The notes: generated by a model not told the origin, from the sequence alone. Numbered from the stretch's first letter, positions 8,077 through 17,339 are shown. The stretch is 64,000 nucleotides of DNA from DASXYG01 sp036502625 (GCA_036502625.1 DASXYG010000070.1:62001-126000), one strand, 5' to 3'. Numbers and translations are program-made.

Positions 8077-8391
8077 ATGTTCGAGCTGGACATCAAGATC
8101 ATCCACGATGACTGGTCAAATACCGACCGCGTTCCTATGCCGCAGCCGTTCGTGCTGGTCGGCTATCAGGGCCCGTACGTGATCCCGACCGAGTCCGGAC
8201 GCGGGCCGCTGCTGATCGACGCCGAAGGAGTTGCCCTGGCCGGCGGTGCAGTCTACGTCTGGTGCCGCAGCACCTGCTGCCCTCGGCAGCCACAGCGATG
8301 GTCGAGCATAGAAGCGGCAGCGGACTACCACGGCTCGTTCATCATCGAAGCTGACGGAACCGTACGGGAACCGGGCGAGACCTACATCTAG
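8077..8391 (+). CDS. Hypothetical protein, last of the small-gene operon
   Basis: 104 residues, ATG at 8077 with a clear AGGAAAGAGG ribosome binding site. It is probably a beta-rich globular protein (FVLVGYQGPYVIP, GGAVYVWCRSTCCPRQPQRW). Three Cys and nearby Trp suggest a small structural or metal site. No family is recognised. A perfect hairpin followed by GTTTTG lies 24 bases after the stop and ends the operon. Confidence 0.65.
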   Translation: MFELDIKIIHDDWSNTDRVPMPQPFVLVGYQGPYVIPTESGRGPLLIDAEGVALAGGAVYVWCRSTCCPRQPQRWSSIEAAADYHGSFIIEADGTVREPGETYI

Positions 8392-8414
8392 ATCGCGGCG
8401 CCGACCACGCACTT

Positions 8415-8449
8415 CATCGTTTCCGCCGCAATGCGCGGCGGAAACGATG
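8415..8449 (+). terminator. Perfect 15-bp hairpin, intrinsic terminator
   Basis: Arms CATCGTTTCCGCCGC (8415-8429) and its exact complement (8435-8449) enclose a 5-base loop and are followed by TGTTTTGT. The hairpin sits just after the last gene of the plus-strand small-gene operon. The T-run makes it a good rho-independent terminator for that strand. Confidence 0.8.
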
Positions 8450-8707
8450 TGTTTTGTCCCGATGGCTGCTCGCGATCTGCGCCCCGTGCGGACGATGGGA
8501 ACGGCGATGACCGGATCATCCGGCGCGTCTCGGTCAGTTGTGAGGGCCTGTAAAGCGAGACGGGGCCCCTTCGTCTCATGGTCACGCGCAGCGCACCGAC
8601 CCGGTTATCCACAGCCGTGAAATCGCCCCCGTTAACGCCTGCCGATCGTGTTATCACGGATGGACAGGACGTTAGCGCGACATCGGCGGTGGAATGCGGG
8701 GGTTGAG
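8450..8707. other. Non-coding stretch upstream of the membrane protein gene
   Basis: With the hairpin, this is a gap of just over 300 bases between 8391 and 8708. No convincing gene is visible on either strand. The only open frames lack ribosome binding sites and family features. A promoter for the gene at 8708 presumably lies here. Confidence 0.4.
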
Positions 8708-9004
8708 ATGCTGGACCAGATCACGAGCAGCGGCGGGTTCTTCGCTGCGGCGATCATCTTGGTCGTCATCTTGTACGTCACGCCGACGGTCATCGCGTTG
8801 GTTCGTGGTGCGCCGGTCGAGCCGTTGTTGCAGGTCATGCTCTTCAACGTGATACCGCTAGGGTGGCCGGCTGCGCTGATCATGGCCTTGGTCATCTCGG
8901 GCCGGGGGCGTGCGCTGCCGGTGGAGCTGCCGCGGGAGTCTGGGTTTCCGCGGGATGCTCGGTATCCGGCTGATGATCCCCGAGCCCGATTCCCGCTGCC
9001 GTAA
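8708..9004 (+). CDS. Superinfection-immunity-like membrane protein
   Basis: 98 residues from ATG 8708. Two hydrophobic helices enclose the signature of the Imm_superinfect family: AAAIILVVILYVTPTVIALVRG, then a helix with LGWPAALIMALVIS. In phage T4 this family blocks DNA uptake by a second phage. In actinomycetes it is common near conjugative elements. The last 113 bases overlap head-on with the end of the primase gene on the other strand. The C-terminal tail is acidic and Pro/Arg-rich. A second member of the family sits at the far end of the secretion operon (28729-29112). Confidence 0.7.
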   Translation: MLDQITSSGGFFAAAIILVVILYVTPTVIALVRGAPVEPLLQVMLFNVIPLGWPAALIMALVISGRGRALPVELPRESGFPRDARYPADDPRARFPLP

Positions 9005-11090
9005 CTTCCGCGGGCGATATCTGCGACGAGGCGGCTTCGGCCGGTTCCGTAGTTGTGCCGGCCCACGCCTCGCTGATGGCATCGGCGACGGCGATGAGTA
9101 CTTCGCAGTGTGTGATTCCGATGTCGGTGGCGGTTTGGTGGATCAGGTGATTGGTGGTGCCGGGGAGCAATGATGCGGTCGTGGCGGGGTCGAGTGGGGC
9201 GGCGTTCTCCGGCGCCGTACGCGGGCCGGGAAGGTTCGCCTGGGCGATTCGACGCGCGGCGTTGTCGGGGACCAGACGGGCGATGACGTGCGCGGCGTGT
9301 TCGCGTCGTTCCCATTCCGGCCTGTCTCGGCTGATGGCGAGTTGCTCGGCGAGGACGGCGGCGGCGAGGGGTGCCCGCTCTCTGAGTGCGGCCAGGAGGT
9401 GCTCGGGGCCATGTGTCTCGAGTAGCCCGGCCGGATCGTCGCCCGGGGCGAGGCGGGCGTGGAGCAGGTGGTCGGTGTGCCCGCGGAGGAGTTCGTGGGC
9501 GCGTACGGCGGCACGTTGGCCAGCGTCGTCTCCGTCGAAGGCGACGAGGGCGCCGCGTTCACTGAGGTCGACCGTGCGGGTGAGCGCTGCGACCTGTTCG
9601 CGGGTGAGGGCGGTGCCGCTGGGGGCCACCGGCGCGTAGCGGCCGTCGGCGTCGGCGAGGTGGATGGCGATGGCGTCGAGGGTGCCTTCGACGATGATCG
9701 GTGTCGCGCCGCTAGTCAGGCGGGGCAGGGCCGTGTCGAGGCCGAACAGGACGGTGCCCTTCGTGTACAGGTTGGTCTGCGGGCTGTTCAGGTACTTCGG
9801 TATGGGGTGGCCGTCGGAGGCAGGTGCGTCGGGGTTGGCGCGGGCGATGAATGCGATGGTCGTGCCGTCGGGTGTGCGTACGGGGATGGTGGCGCGGTCG
9901 CGGAAGCGGTCGATGAGGCCGCCGGTGCGGGAGCGTTTGCCGAGGCCGGAGGCGATGATCTCGTCGTCGGTGAAGCCGGCCGTGCGGAGGTGGTCGACCA
10001 GCGCGGTCCAGGTGGCGGGGGCATAGCCGATGTGCCAGGGCGTGCCGTCGTCGAGGGCGGCGCCGAGTCCGCGGGCTGCGAGGTTGCCGGGGACCCACGA
10101 CCCGGGGAGTTGGTTGACGAAGAAGCCCTCGGCCTGCCGATGGATCTCGATGAGGCGGTCCCGGGTGGCCTGCTCGGCCTGCGCTGCGGGCGAGACGTCG
10201 GGGGGCGCCTCATCTGGCTGACTCGATGATGCCGATGTGGCCATCTCTGCTTGCGTTGCCGGTACGGGGATCGGATGGAGAGCAGGGGAGCGACCGCGGC
10301 TGATGGCATCGGCTTGGCGGGTGATCGCGTTCGCCGCATGTGTGATGCGCTCGATGGCGTCGGTGGTCGTCTGCCCGCGATTGTTGCGCGGATCGCGGCC
10401 CGCCCAGGTCGGTGGGGCGGGGAAGGTGAACGGCGTGACGTCGATTCCGGCGTGCCGGCAGATCAGGTACGCGACGGATTCGGCCGCGACCAGGCGTGCG
10501 CCGTGGCAGGCGCCGTCCGGGATGTCGTCGAGCTGAACGTGCGCGAGTTCGTGGGCAAGGGCGTAGCAGGCCGCCTCGTCCGTCAGCGCCGGGTGGAGGT
10601 AGATGCTCCGCTCGATTCGAGATGTTCGGGCGGACTCCTGCGACCGCTGCCGGACGATGTCGAAGCCTTTGCGCATGGCGATCGACGTCAGCGCTGTGAA
10701 GAGGTCTGCTGGCGTGAGCCGCGCCGGGCGGAGGTGCGCGAGCGGACCATCCACGGGTGGGCGGCCCGTCTGGGTGATGTCGAAGGACCGGATGGCCTGG
10801 CGTGGGTCGGACGGGTCGAGCAGGGTGATGCCGTGCGCCTTGCGGCGTACCGGATGGCCGTCGCGTTTCCACTGCTCGTACGTGGCCAGGCGGGTGGCGT
10901 GCGGGCGGTCGCGGAGGATCAGCAGGATGTTGGTGCCGCCGTACTCGTCGAAGTGCTCGGCGTAGCGCAGCAGGCGTAGCCAGTCGTCGCCGCTGCTGAG
11001 CGTCTCGGCCTGATCGGCGGCCTGCCGCCGCAGGTCCGCGATGCGGCTCGGTGATGGGCCGCGGCGGCGTGGCCCCTGGTTCGCGGGCAT
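8892..11090 (-). CDS. ArdC/IrrE-like metalloprotease fused to a DnaG/TOPRIM primase domain
   Basis: 732 residues. Residues about 30-110 resemble the ArdC-type N-terminal domain (FDEYGGTNILLILRDRPHATRLATYEQWKRDGHPVRRKAHGITLL). Residues about 165-215 form an ImmA/IrrE-like zinc metallopeptidase with HELAH at 180-184. After a linker, residues about 390-560 match the DnaG catalytic core: YLNSPQTNLYTKGTVLFGL, the TOPRIM Glu in VEGTLDA (468-472) and the DGDDAG motif (519-524). The CHC2 zinc finger of cellular DnaG is absent. Such fusions occur on plasmids, where the primase makes lagging-strand primers after transfer and the ArdC-like part counters restriction. It is the last gene of the minus-strand secretion operon. 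Confidence 0.82.
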   Translation of the reverse strand: MPANQGPRRRGPSPSRIADLRRQAADQAETLSSGDDWLRLLRYAEHFDEYGGTNILLILRDRPHATRLATYEQWKRDGHPVRRKAHGITLLDPSDPRQAIRSFDITQTGRPPVDGPLAHLRPARLTPADLFTALTSIAMRKGFDIVRQRSQESARTSRIERSIYLHPALTDEAACYALAHELAHVQLDDIPDGACHGARLVAAESVAYLICRHAGIDVTPFTFPAPPTWAGRDPRNNRGQTTTDAIERITHAANAITRQADAISRGRSPALHPIPVPATQAEMATSASSSQPDEAPPDVSPAAQAEQATRDRLIEIHRQAEGFFVNQLPGSWVPGNLAARGLGAALDDGTPWHIGYAPATWTALVDHLRTAGFTDDEIIASGLGKRSRTGGLIDRFRDRATIPVRTPDGTTIAFIARANPDAPASDGHPIPKYLNSPQTNLYTKGTVLFGLDTALPRLTSGATPIIVEGTLDAIAIHLADADGRYAPVAPSGTALTREQVAALTRTVDLSERGALVAFDGDDAGQRAAVRAHELLRGHTDHLLHARLAPGDDPAGLLETHGPEHLLAALRERAPLAAAVLAEQLAISRDRPEWERREHAAHVIARLVPDNAARRIAQANLPGPRTAPENAAPLDPATTASLLPGTTNHLIHQTATDIGITHCEVLIAVADAISEAWAGTTTEPAEAASSQISPAEVTAAGIGLGDHQPDTEHPAETQTPAAAPPAAHAPGPR

Positions 11091-11099
11091 GGCGGGTGG

Positions 11100-12185
11100 T
11101 CAACGGCGTCCGTGATGGACGCGATGAATGGGTGGCGTCGTGGTCGAGGCAGTGCCGCTCGACCGCGCGTGATCGGCAGCTATGACGACATGCCGTGCGG
11201 TGAACGGAAAATCGCGCGCGGCGATGTCGACGGCGCTGTCAACGCGTATGGTCCGATACGCGGCCGCGGCGGCGCCTTGGCGGGCGGTGTCGCGCAGTTC
11301 GTCTGTGCGTTCGTCGACGACGCCCGTGGTGGGGTCGTCGATGGCGGCGTTGAGGTCGGCGGCGCGGGTGCGTTCAGCGCCGGTCGCACGCTGCGCCATG
11401 CTGCGCGCGAGCCCAACGTCGCCCGCGCGGGGCGTTTCCGGCACGGAACCCGTGACCTGGTCGATGGTCTCCGGCGACAGGTTGGTCATTGCTTCCAGCA
11501 CGGTACGGATCTCGCCACGGCCGAGTGGTGTATGGCCATCGCCGTGCGTTGATGCGGTGAGCCTCTCGGTGATGCGCTGCGCCCGGCGGACGGCGAGGAA
11601 CTCGGCCTTGCTGGGACCGTGCGGGAACAGATCGAACGTCGCACCTCGCTCCGGGATCGTCCGGGGTGCAGCCTGCCGGAGCGCGCCGAGTGGCCGGGAT
11701 GCCGGGCCCGCCTCGTGAACGTTCGGCGGGCGGTCGAACAGCGGCACCGCTTCCCGCATCGCGGACTCCGGTGTCCAGCCGTCCCGTCGGAGGCGGTCGT
11801 ATCGGGCCATCGCGTGCGGATGCAGCGTCCGCAGCCGGTCCTCGCAGTTGCGCATGGCGGATTCCGCGGTGGAGTCGTACTGCCTGGTCTCTCGTTCTGC
11901 ATACGGCATCGCGACACCCCAGATCCGCGCGACTTGGAGGAGGTCGGCATGAGCGAGCCACTCGCGATCCAGCGCTGGCGCCCACGTCAGGCGGGTGCGC
12001 TGGCGTTCGAGTTCAAGCTCACGGAGGCGCTGCGCACGGCGGCCGGCCTGTCTTTCGCGGAGAGCGGTATTCCAACGGGCGCCGAGCTGCGCTCCGTACA
12101 AGAGCAGAGATGTGAGCTGGATGCCGCGTTCGCCGGTGCGGGCGAGGGCTTCGTTGAGGGGGTCGGGGAATTGCTGCTCGGTCAT
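11100..12185 (-). CDS. Hypothetical helical protein of the conjugation-like operon
   Basis: 361 residues, strongly charged and mainly helical. An Arg/Glu-rich segment near residues 38-62 (QAGRRAQRLRELELERQRTR) could be a coiled coil. No domain is recognised, and no relaxase motif (HUH histidine triad) is seen. The start overlaps the stop of the upstream gene (ATGA at 12182-12185) and it lies 9 bases before the primase gene, so it is firmly part of the operon. Confidence 0.65.
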   Translation of the reverse strand: MTEQQFPDPLNEALARTGERGIQLTSLLLYGAQLGARWNTALRERQAGRRAQRLRELELERQRTRLTWAPALDREWLAHADLLQVARIWGVAMPYAERETRQYDSTAESAMRNCEDRLRTLHPHAMARYDRLRRDGWTPESAMREAVPLFDRPPNVHEAGPASRPLGALRQAAPRTIPERGATFDLFPHGPSKAEFLAVRRAQRITERLTASTHGDGHTPLGRGEIRTVLEAMTNLSPETIDQVTGSVPETPRAGDVGLARSMAQRATGAERTRAADLNAAIDDPTTGVVDERTDELRDTARQGAAAAAYRTIRVDSAVDIAARDFPFTARHVVIAADHARSSGTASTTTPPIHRVHHGRR

Positions 12186-13174
12186 GAGGCGCGCCTCCCG
12201 CGTGACGAACTGTTTCGTTCGTTTGTTCGATTCTCTGTGATGGTTTCGGGATTGTCGATGGGGCGTTCAGCGTCACGGGGGTGGTCGTGGTCGGCGATGG
12301 TCGGCGGGTGTGCGGGGTCGGTGGGTTGGCCGCGGTTGCGCCAGGTGGTGTAGGCGGTGGCGGGGTGGGGGCCGTTTTCGCAGGTTTCGTAGGTGTCGGC
12401 GTACCAGTGGGCGTAGGTGATGGCGTCGCCGTGGCCTGCTGCGCGGGCCCATTCGAGGACGGTGATGATCGTGTCGCGGCGGGTCGTCTCGAAGGCGGGG
12501 TTGAGGGAGTCGATGAGGGCGTACGCGCTGGCGAGGGTCGGGGAGTGGGTCGCGGAGAGCAGGGAGTAGCGACCGATGGCGTCGGCGGCGTTGATCCAGG
12601 TGCGGGAGATGAGGTCGTCAACGCGGTGCTCGGCTGCGCGTACGCGTTTCAGCAAGGCGGTGAGGTCGGGGTCGTGGGGGAGCCGGTCGGGGTTGTATGG
12701 GGCGTGCGGGCCGGTGGTGGCGGTGACGTGTTCCTTGAGCTGGGTGCGGAGTTGGGCTGCGGCTTGGTATTGGGGGTCGTCGAGGTCGGACAGGTCGCTG
12801 ATGGTCGTGTACGTGTTGATGGCGTGGGCGACGTTGATCGGCAGGGTCTCGGCGAGTTGGTGGGCGGTGGCGGTGAGCGCGTCGAGGCGGCGGGTGAGGG
12901 CGTCGTGGCTCCAGCCGTCGACGCGGATCCAGCGTTGGAGTGGGGGCTGATGGCCGGGGTCCGGTGACGGGTCGACGTGGTAGCCGACGCGGCGCAGGGT
13001 GTGGGTGGCGGCGAGGTGCTGTTCGTCGGTGCCCATCGCGGTGTAGACGGCGTTCTGTACGGCGTGGAGGCGGATGTGCGCGGCGCCGGGACTGGCTTGG
13101 TGTGCGGCGTCGTCGCAGACGGCGGTGATGTGTTCGATGTCGAGTTCGGATGCGGAGCGGTCGTAGGCGAGCAT
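12182..13174 (-). CDS. LDxxHI-family paralogue 1
   Basis: 330 residues. Its N-terminal about 100 residues share a pattern with four other proteins of this operon: LDIEHITAVC near residue 10, RRVGY near residue 65, and a VDGWSHDALTRRLDAL segment near residue 90. The remainder is helical and differs from the other paralogues. It includes WARAAGHGDAITYAHWYADTYE, which is close to a segment of the paralogue at 14848-15780. The tail is hydrophilic (D/P/N/R-rich). No known family is recognised. The recurring VGY and GWS motifs suggest a compact alpha/beta domain. Confidence 0.7.
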   Translation of the reverse strand: MLAYDRSASELDIEHITAVCDDAAHQASPGAAHIRLHAVQNAVYTAMGTDEQHLAATHTLRRVGYHVDPSPDPGHQPPLQRWIRVDGWSHDALTRRLDALTATAHQLAETLPINVAHAINTYTTISDLSDLDDPQYQAAAQLRTQLKEHVTATTGPHAPYNPDRLPHDPDLTALLKRVRAAEHRVDDLISRTWINAADAIGRYSLLSATHSPTLASAYALIDSLNPAFETTRRDTIITVLEWARAAGHGDAITYAHWYADTYETCENGPHPATAYTTWRNRGQPTDPAHPPTIADHDHPRDAERPIDNPETITENRTNERNSSSRGRRAS

Positions 13175-13189
13175 GGTTGATCACCGCGG

Positions 13190-14020
13190 TTACCGGTTGG
13201 CGCGCTTGATGTCGGATGTGCTGGGCGTCGGCGGTGTAGCCCTGTCGGCGATGCCGCTGTCGGCCGTGGTGGCGTCGTGTGGGGTAGTGGGGAAGGCGCG
13301 TGCGGCTACCGATGCCGCGGCCTCCGCCCGGGGCGTCGCATCCGTGCCCGGGGTATGGGGGGCCGGGTTGCTCGTTGGGGATTTGGGGCGGGCGGTGAGG
13401 TGCGCGTCGTGAATGGCGGCGGCGCGGGCCAGGTCGTGTGTGGTGTGGGGGCGGTATCGCGCGTACCGGTGGACGGCGACGTCAGCGGTGATGGCGTGGC
13501 GGTGGATCCGTTCGGTGATGTGCTGTTCCAGCCGCCGGGCCGTGCGGAGCAGCCGGACCGTGTCCGGATCGCTGGGCCGGGTGCGCGGGTTCGTCGGCGC
13601 GATGAGGCCGGTGTGGTGCTCGACGCGGTCGCGGAGTTCGCGGATGACGTCGGAGAGGGCGTCGTCAGGTGTGGTTCGTCCGGTTGTCAGGCGGTCGATG
13701 GCGGTGGCGGCGGTTTCCCGGCGGGTGGCGTCCAGGCGGTTGATCTCGTCGCGCAGCGCGGTGATGCGGGTGGTGAGGCCGCGGTTGTTCCAGCCGCGAA
13801 TGGTGAGTTCGTCGCGCCGGCCGAAGTACAGCGGCCGGTCGACGGTGTAGCCGACGCGGCTGAGCGCGGCCCGGAATATGCCGGCGGCCTCGGTGGAGGG
13901 CGCGCGGACGTGGACGACCGCGGGTCTGTCGGTGATGGTGAAGCCGGTGATGCCCGTACGGTCCGCGGTGCGGTCGCAGATGGTGGTGATGTGCTGGACG
14001 TCGAGTTCGGTGCTGGCCAT
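13190..14020 (-). CDS. LDxxHI-family paralogue 2
   Basis: 276 residues. It opens with ELDVQHITTICDRTAD, then SRVGYTVDR, and TIRGWNNRGLTTRITALRDEI, following the shared pattern of this five-member family. A central helical section (IRELRDRVEHHTGLIAPTNPRTRPSDPDTVRLLR) resembles paralogues 3 and 5. The C-terminal about 70 residues are Pro/Thr/Ala-rich and probably disordered. The function is unknown. It has 15 bases of spacing to the next gene and 39 to the previous one. Confidence 0.7.
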   Translation of the reverse strand: MASTELDVQHITTICDRTADRTGITGFTITDRPAVVHVRAPSTEAAGIFRAALSRVGYTVDRPLYFGRRDELTIRGWNNRGLTTRITALRDEINRLDATRRETAATAIDRLTTGRTTPDDALSDVIRELRDRVEHHTGLIAPTNPRTRPSDPDTVRLLRTARRLEQHITERIHRHAITADVAVHRYARYRPHTTHDLARAAAIHDAHLTARPKSPTSNPAPHTPGTDATPRAEAAASVAARAFPTTPHDATTADSGIADRATPPTPSTSDIKRANR

Positions 14021-14059
14021 GGTCCCGTACCCCCTGTTCGGTTCCGGCCATTGGGTTGG

Positions 14060-14851
14060 TCAGGCGCCGCGGCCCGGGTGTGGCGCGGCCGGGTCGCCTG
14101 GCTGGGTGGTTCGTGTGGTGAGCGGCACCACGTCCGCGGCCGGCCGGTCACCGGACTCGGCGGTCTCGGCGGAGGGGCCGGTCGGGACGTCCTGGTTGGC
14201 GACGTGGACGGCCTGTTCCGTGCGGGCGCGGGCGACGCGGTATTCGGCGATGGCCTGGGTGGCGAGGGCGCGATGGCGGCTGAGCAGCCCGTCGGCCTCG
14301 TCCTCCAGACCCCAGGACCGGTGGAGCAGCGACCTGGTGCTGGCGTCGTCGGGGCGGACGTCCGGGTGGTGCGAAAGCAGTGGGCCGGTGCGGTGTTGGA
14401 CGCGTTCGCGGAGATCGGTGACGATCGCGCGGCGCGCGAGGTTGCGGGCGGCCTGGTCGGCGCGGCCTGTATCGGCCCGGTCGCCATCGGTCCGGATTCC
14501 GTCGCCGGTGGCTCTGCGGTAGAGGTCGGTGGCCCGGCGGGCGGTGAACGCGAGCTGGTCGGCCAGCCATTGCGCGGCCTTGTCCAGCCGTACGACGCGG
14601 TCGGCGAGCATTGTGTGGGACCAGCCGCGCACGATGATCATGGTGGCTTCGGCGTTGGCGTCGTAGCCGGCGGCTTGCACTGCTTGCAGCGCGGCGGCCT
14701 GCTGTGCCTGGTCGGTGAACCGGATACGTATGGCGTCGGTGCCGGTGGTGATCTCGATCTGCGCCGTGTCCGGGCCGTCGGTGCTCGTACGGGCGGCGTA
14801 CGCGCACACGGCCAGGACGTGGGCGGTGTCGAGACTGCGGACAGGTTTCAT
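14060..14851 (-). CDS. LDxxHI-family paralogue 3
   Basis: 263 residues from ATG 14851. The family pattern is present: SLDTAHVLAVCAYAA, QAAGYDANAE, and VRGWSHTMLADRVVRLDKAA. A helical middle includes DLRERVQHRTGPLLSHHPDVRPDD, which aligns with the middle of paralogue 2. The C-terminus is low-complexity. It is coupled to the upstream paralogue by ATGA at 14848-14851. Frames on the opposite strand across this region are long only because of the GC-biased third codon positions. Confidence 0.7.
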   Translation of the reverse strand: MKPVRSLDTAHVLAVCAYAARTSTDGPDTAQIEITTGTDAIRIRFTDQAQQAAALQAVQAAGYDANAEATMIIVRGWSHTMLADRVVRLDKAAQWLADQLAFTARRATDLYRRATGDGIRTDGDRADTGRADQAARNLARRAIVTDLRERVQHRTGPLLSHHPDVRPDDASTRSLLHRSWGLEDEADGLLSRHRALATQAIAEYRVARARTEQAVHVANQDVPTGPSAETAESGDRPAADVVPLTTRTTQPGDPAAPHPGRGA

Positions 14852-15780
14852 CGTGGGCCTCCAGGCGTACGGCCGGTGCGGCGCGGTTGGGTTGTGTTGG
14901 GCGCGGCGGCCGGTGCCGCGTCGCTGCCGGGTGCGGGTGGGTTCGGGAAGTCGGTGGCGGCGACGTCCGCGGGGCGGGGTGTCGGCGGGGACGGTGTGGC
15001 GGTTCGCCAATCGGCGTAGGCGAGCTCGGGTGGTGGGCGATCGGCGATCGGCGAGGCCATGTGCGTCTGGGCGTAGTGTTCGGCGAATGCTGCCGCGTCG
15101 GGCTGGTTGTGCTGGTGCGCCCAGGTGAGGGCGGTGATGAAGGCGTCCGGGTCGATGCGGTTGGTGAGGAATAGCTCGCCTTCGGTCCGGGCCAGGTCTC
15201 GGGCAGCCTGTTCGGCATGGTCGTGGCGCGCTTCGGCGTAGCGGCGGGCGACGGCGCAGGCGATGTTGAAGTGGTCGCCGATGATCGAGACGACCCGCTC
15301 GGTTTCGCGCTGGACATTGCGCATTGGCTCGGCGCACTCGCCATCAGGCGGTAGCGCAGGGCGAGCCAGGGGGCCCGTACGGTCGATGACCTCGGCGACC
15401 GCGGATTCGCTGACGTCGATGGCGACGCCGTACGTCCGCTCGTCGTGGGTGGCCTGGGTCGGCTGGGTGATGGCGGCTTGGAGCGCGCGGTCGGCCGCGT
15501 CGGCGAGTCCGTGATCGAGTTCGGTCGCCACGTCGCGGAGGGCCGTGGCGCGGTCGGCGAGCCCTGTTGAGGACCAGCCGGTGACCTGGAGTGCGGTCGG
15601 GCCTGTCTCCTTCCGGGTGGCGTAGCCGACGCGGGCGAGTGTCTGGGTGGCCAGGTCACGCTGCCGCTCGTCGGGGAACAGCAGCGTGACCTCGTCGCCG
15701 CTCGCCCGGAGGGTGGACGGGCGAGTGGCGACGGCTGCGCAGACGCTGGCGATATGGTCGGCGTCCAGGTCGGTGGTCAT
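14848..15780 (-). CDS. LDxxHI-family paralogue 4
   Basis: 310 residues from ATG 15780. The family pattern is present: DLDADHIASVCAAVATR, ARVGYATRKE, and VTGWSSTGLADRATALRDVA. A helical segment, ALTWAHQHNQPDAAAFAEHYAQ, parallels one in paralogue 1, followed by ELAYADWRTA and a Pro/Ala-rich tail. The start shares one base with the stop of the preceding gene (TGATG), so it is translationally coupled. The function is unknown. Confidence 0.7.
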   Translation of the reverse strand: MTTDLDADHIASVCAAVATRPSTLRASGDEVTLLFPDERQRDLATQTLARVGYATRKETGPTALQVTGWSSTGLADRATALRDVATELDHGLADAADRALQAAITQPTQATHDERTYGVAIDVSESAVAEVIDRTGPLARPALPPDGECAEPMRNVQRETERVVSIIGDHFNIACAVARRYAEARHDHAEQAARDLARTEGELFLTNRIDPDAFITALTWAHQHNQPDAAAFAEHYAQTHMASPIADRPPPELAYADWRTATPSPPTPRPADVAATDFPNPPAPGSDAAPAAAPNTTQPRRTGRTPGGPR

Positions 15781-17339
15781 CAGGCCCTCCTTGCGTGCCG
15801 AGCTGGCGCGGCGGTCCGTGCGTCCGGGGGCTGGTCGGTGGCGTCCGGATCCGTATGGGCCAGTGGCGGGGTCGGGAAGTCGGCGGACGCGAGAGCGGGC
15901 GCGTCGAGACGACTCCGTCCGGGTGCGGAAGCGCTGCGGAGCCAGTGCTCGGCGGTGACCGTCCGCTCGATGACGTCCGCGTACGCGCCGTGCAGCGCGG
16001 CGACCCGCTCGTCCGGGGCCGCGCTGGTGCGGCCGTCGGCGCGCGTGTGGTGGATCGCGCGGTCGTTGTGGAGTTCGCTGATGGCACGCTGGATGCTGCG
16101 CGCCGTTCCGGCGTACGTGGCCACAAGGTCGTGGATGTGGGTCGTGGCGGCCCGCAGGGTGTCGGTGTCGGTGGCGAACTCGGCGGCGGGGCGGACGGGT
16201 GCGTTGCGGGACGCGGGTGTCCAGTCCGGGTCGGCGAACGCGGCGCGGCCGAGCTTCATGACCGCGCCGGTGCTGTGTACGGCCGGGTCGGCGAGGTGCG
16301 TGGCGGTGGTGATGAGGCCGTCCCAGGCGCGGCCTGCCGAATACCAGGCGTGGGCCGTGTCGATCAGTGCCTCGGCGCCGCGTTCGAGTGCTCGCCGGGT
16401 GTCCGGCGGTCCGGACAGCTCGGTGGCGCGGGCGGCGAGCTGCCGTACGACGATCGCGGCGTTGGCGTGGGCGCTTCCGGCCGAGGTCGCGGTGTACCGC
16501 ATGGCCGGAGCGGACCGGTGCGGCGGCGTGGTTTTCTTCGGCCGCCACGGCTTCGGCTGGAGCGCCGCGCGGACGGCCTTCGCGTTCTCCGCGCCGTGGC
16601 GGAGCAGCTCGTTCACATCCGATACGGCGAAGATGAGCGGCCGTTGTTCCCCGGTTCGGGAGCGGGGGAGCAGGGCCAGGCGCTCGCTGGCCTGTGCGCG
16701 CTGGCCGGTGGTCGCGGTGAGGACGGTGTGCACGTGCCGGGCGGAGTCGGCTACCTGCTGGAACAGCCGGATAGTGGGTTCCACATCGACGCGGAAGGAC
16801 CGGCGCGGGATTTGGATCTGGCTCGCCAGGCCGCCGGTGACTTCGCCGACCAGGCCGATCCACCGGCCGGTCAGGTCGACGAGTTCCCGTGCGGTGTCCG
16901 GATCACCGAGTCCGTACGGCCCGGCTGCCTTGGGCGCGCGGGTGCCGTTCGCGCCGACGCTCAGGTCGGCCTGGAGAAGCTCCTCGGCCAGGCCGAGGTG
17001 GCGTACGGCCGCGCGCAGCGGCGCCGCCGGGCCGGGTGCGCGCCTGCTCAGCATGGTTTCGTCGGGCGCGTATGCGGTGGCCGCGCGGACGAGCTGGCGT
17101 TCGCACGACCCGACGCGGTCCCGCGTGTCCTGGGCGGCGCGGATCCACGGTGCGCCGTCGGTGGTGTGATCAGGTCGCCCGTCCACGACATCGTCGAGGA
17201 TCCGTCCGCAGGTGCGCGCGAGCATGGCGAGCTCCCGCGCGACTTGTGCGGCCTCGGCTTGGGAGAGTGTGCCGATCCGTTTCGTGGCGGTGACGAGGTG
17301 CCGGTCGGCCTCGGTGGCGAGGTCACGGAAGGTCGCCAT
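15780..17339 (-). CDS. Hypothetical large helical protein
   Basis: 519 residues, almost entirely predicted helix. Ala/Arg-rich heptads occur throughout (for example REIAMLARTCGRILDD-like and TRRALERGAEALIDTAHAWYSAGR segments). No enzymatic motif or membrane segment is seen. Duplicated-looking segments suggest two helical bundles: one at residues about 1-240, the other at about 290-470. Its place between coupled genes of the secretion operon suggests a structural or DNA-bound accessory protein, but that is only inference. Confidence 0.65.
   Translation of the reverse strand: MATFRDLATEADRHLVTATKRIGTLSQAEAAQVARELAMLARTCGRILDDVVDGRPDHTTDGAPWIRAAQDTRDRVGSCERQLVRAATAYAPDETMLSRRAPGPAAPLRAAVRHLGLAEELLQADLSVGANGTRAPKAAGPYGLGDPDTARELVDLTGRWIGLVGEVTGGLASQIQIPRRSFRVDVEPTIRLFQQVADSARHVHTVLTATTGQRAQASERLALLPRSRTGEQRPLIFAVSDVNELLRHGAENAKAVRAALQPKPWRPKKTTPPHRSAPAMRYTATSAGSAHANAAIVVRQLAARATELSGPPDTRRALERGAEALIDTAHAWYSAGRAWDGLITTATHLADPAVHSTGAVMKLGRAAFADPDWTPASRNAPVRPAAEFATDTDTLRAATTHIHDLVATYAGTARSIQRAISELHNDRAIHHTRADGRTSAAPDERVAALHGAYADVIERTVTAEHWLRSASAPGRSRLDAPALASADFPTPPLAHTDPDATDQPPDARTAAPARHARRA

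Noticed and set aside
13277..15019. Long plus-strand open frame of about 580 codons
   Set aside because: It lies opposite several tightly coupled minus-strand genes, has Gly/Val/Arg-rich shadow composition and no ribosome binding site. It is open only because of the GC-biased third positions.
11100..17339. Possible relaxase among the hypothetical proteins
   Set aside because: No histidine triad, no Tyr-relaxase motif and no helicase motifs could be seen in the proteins at 11100-12185 or 15780-17339.
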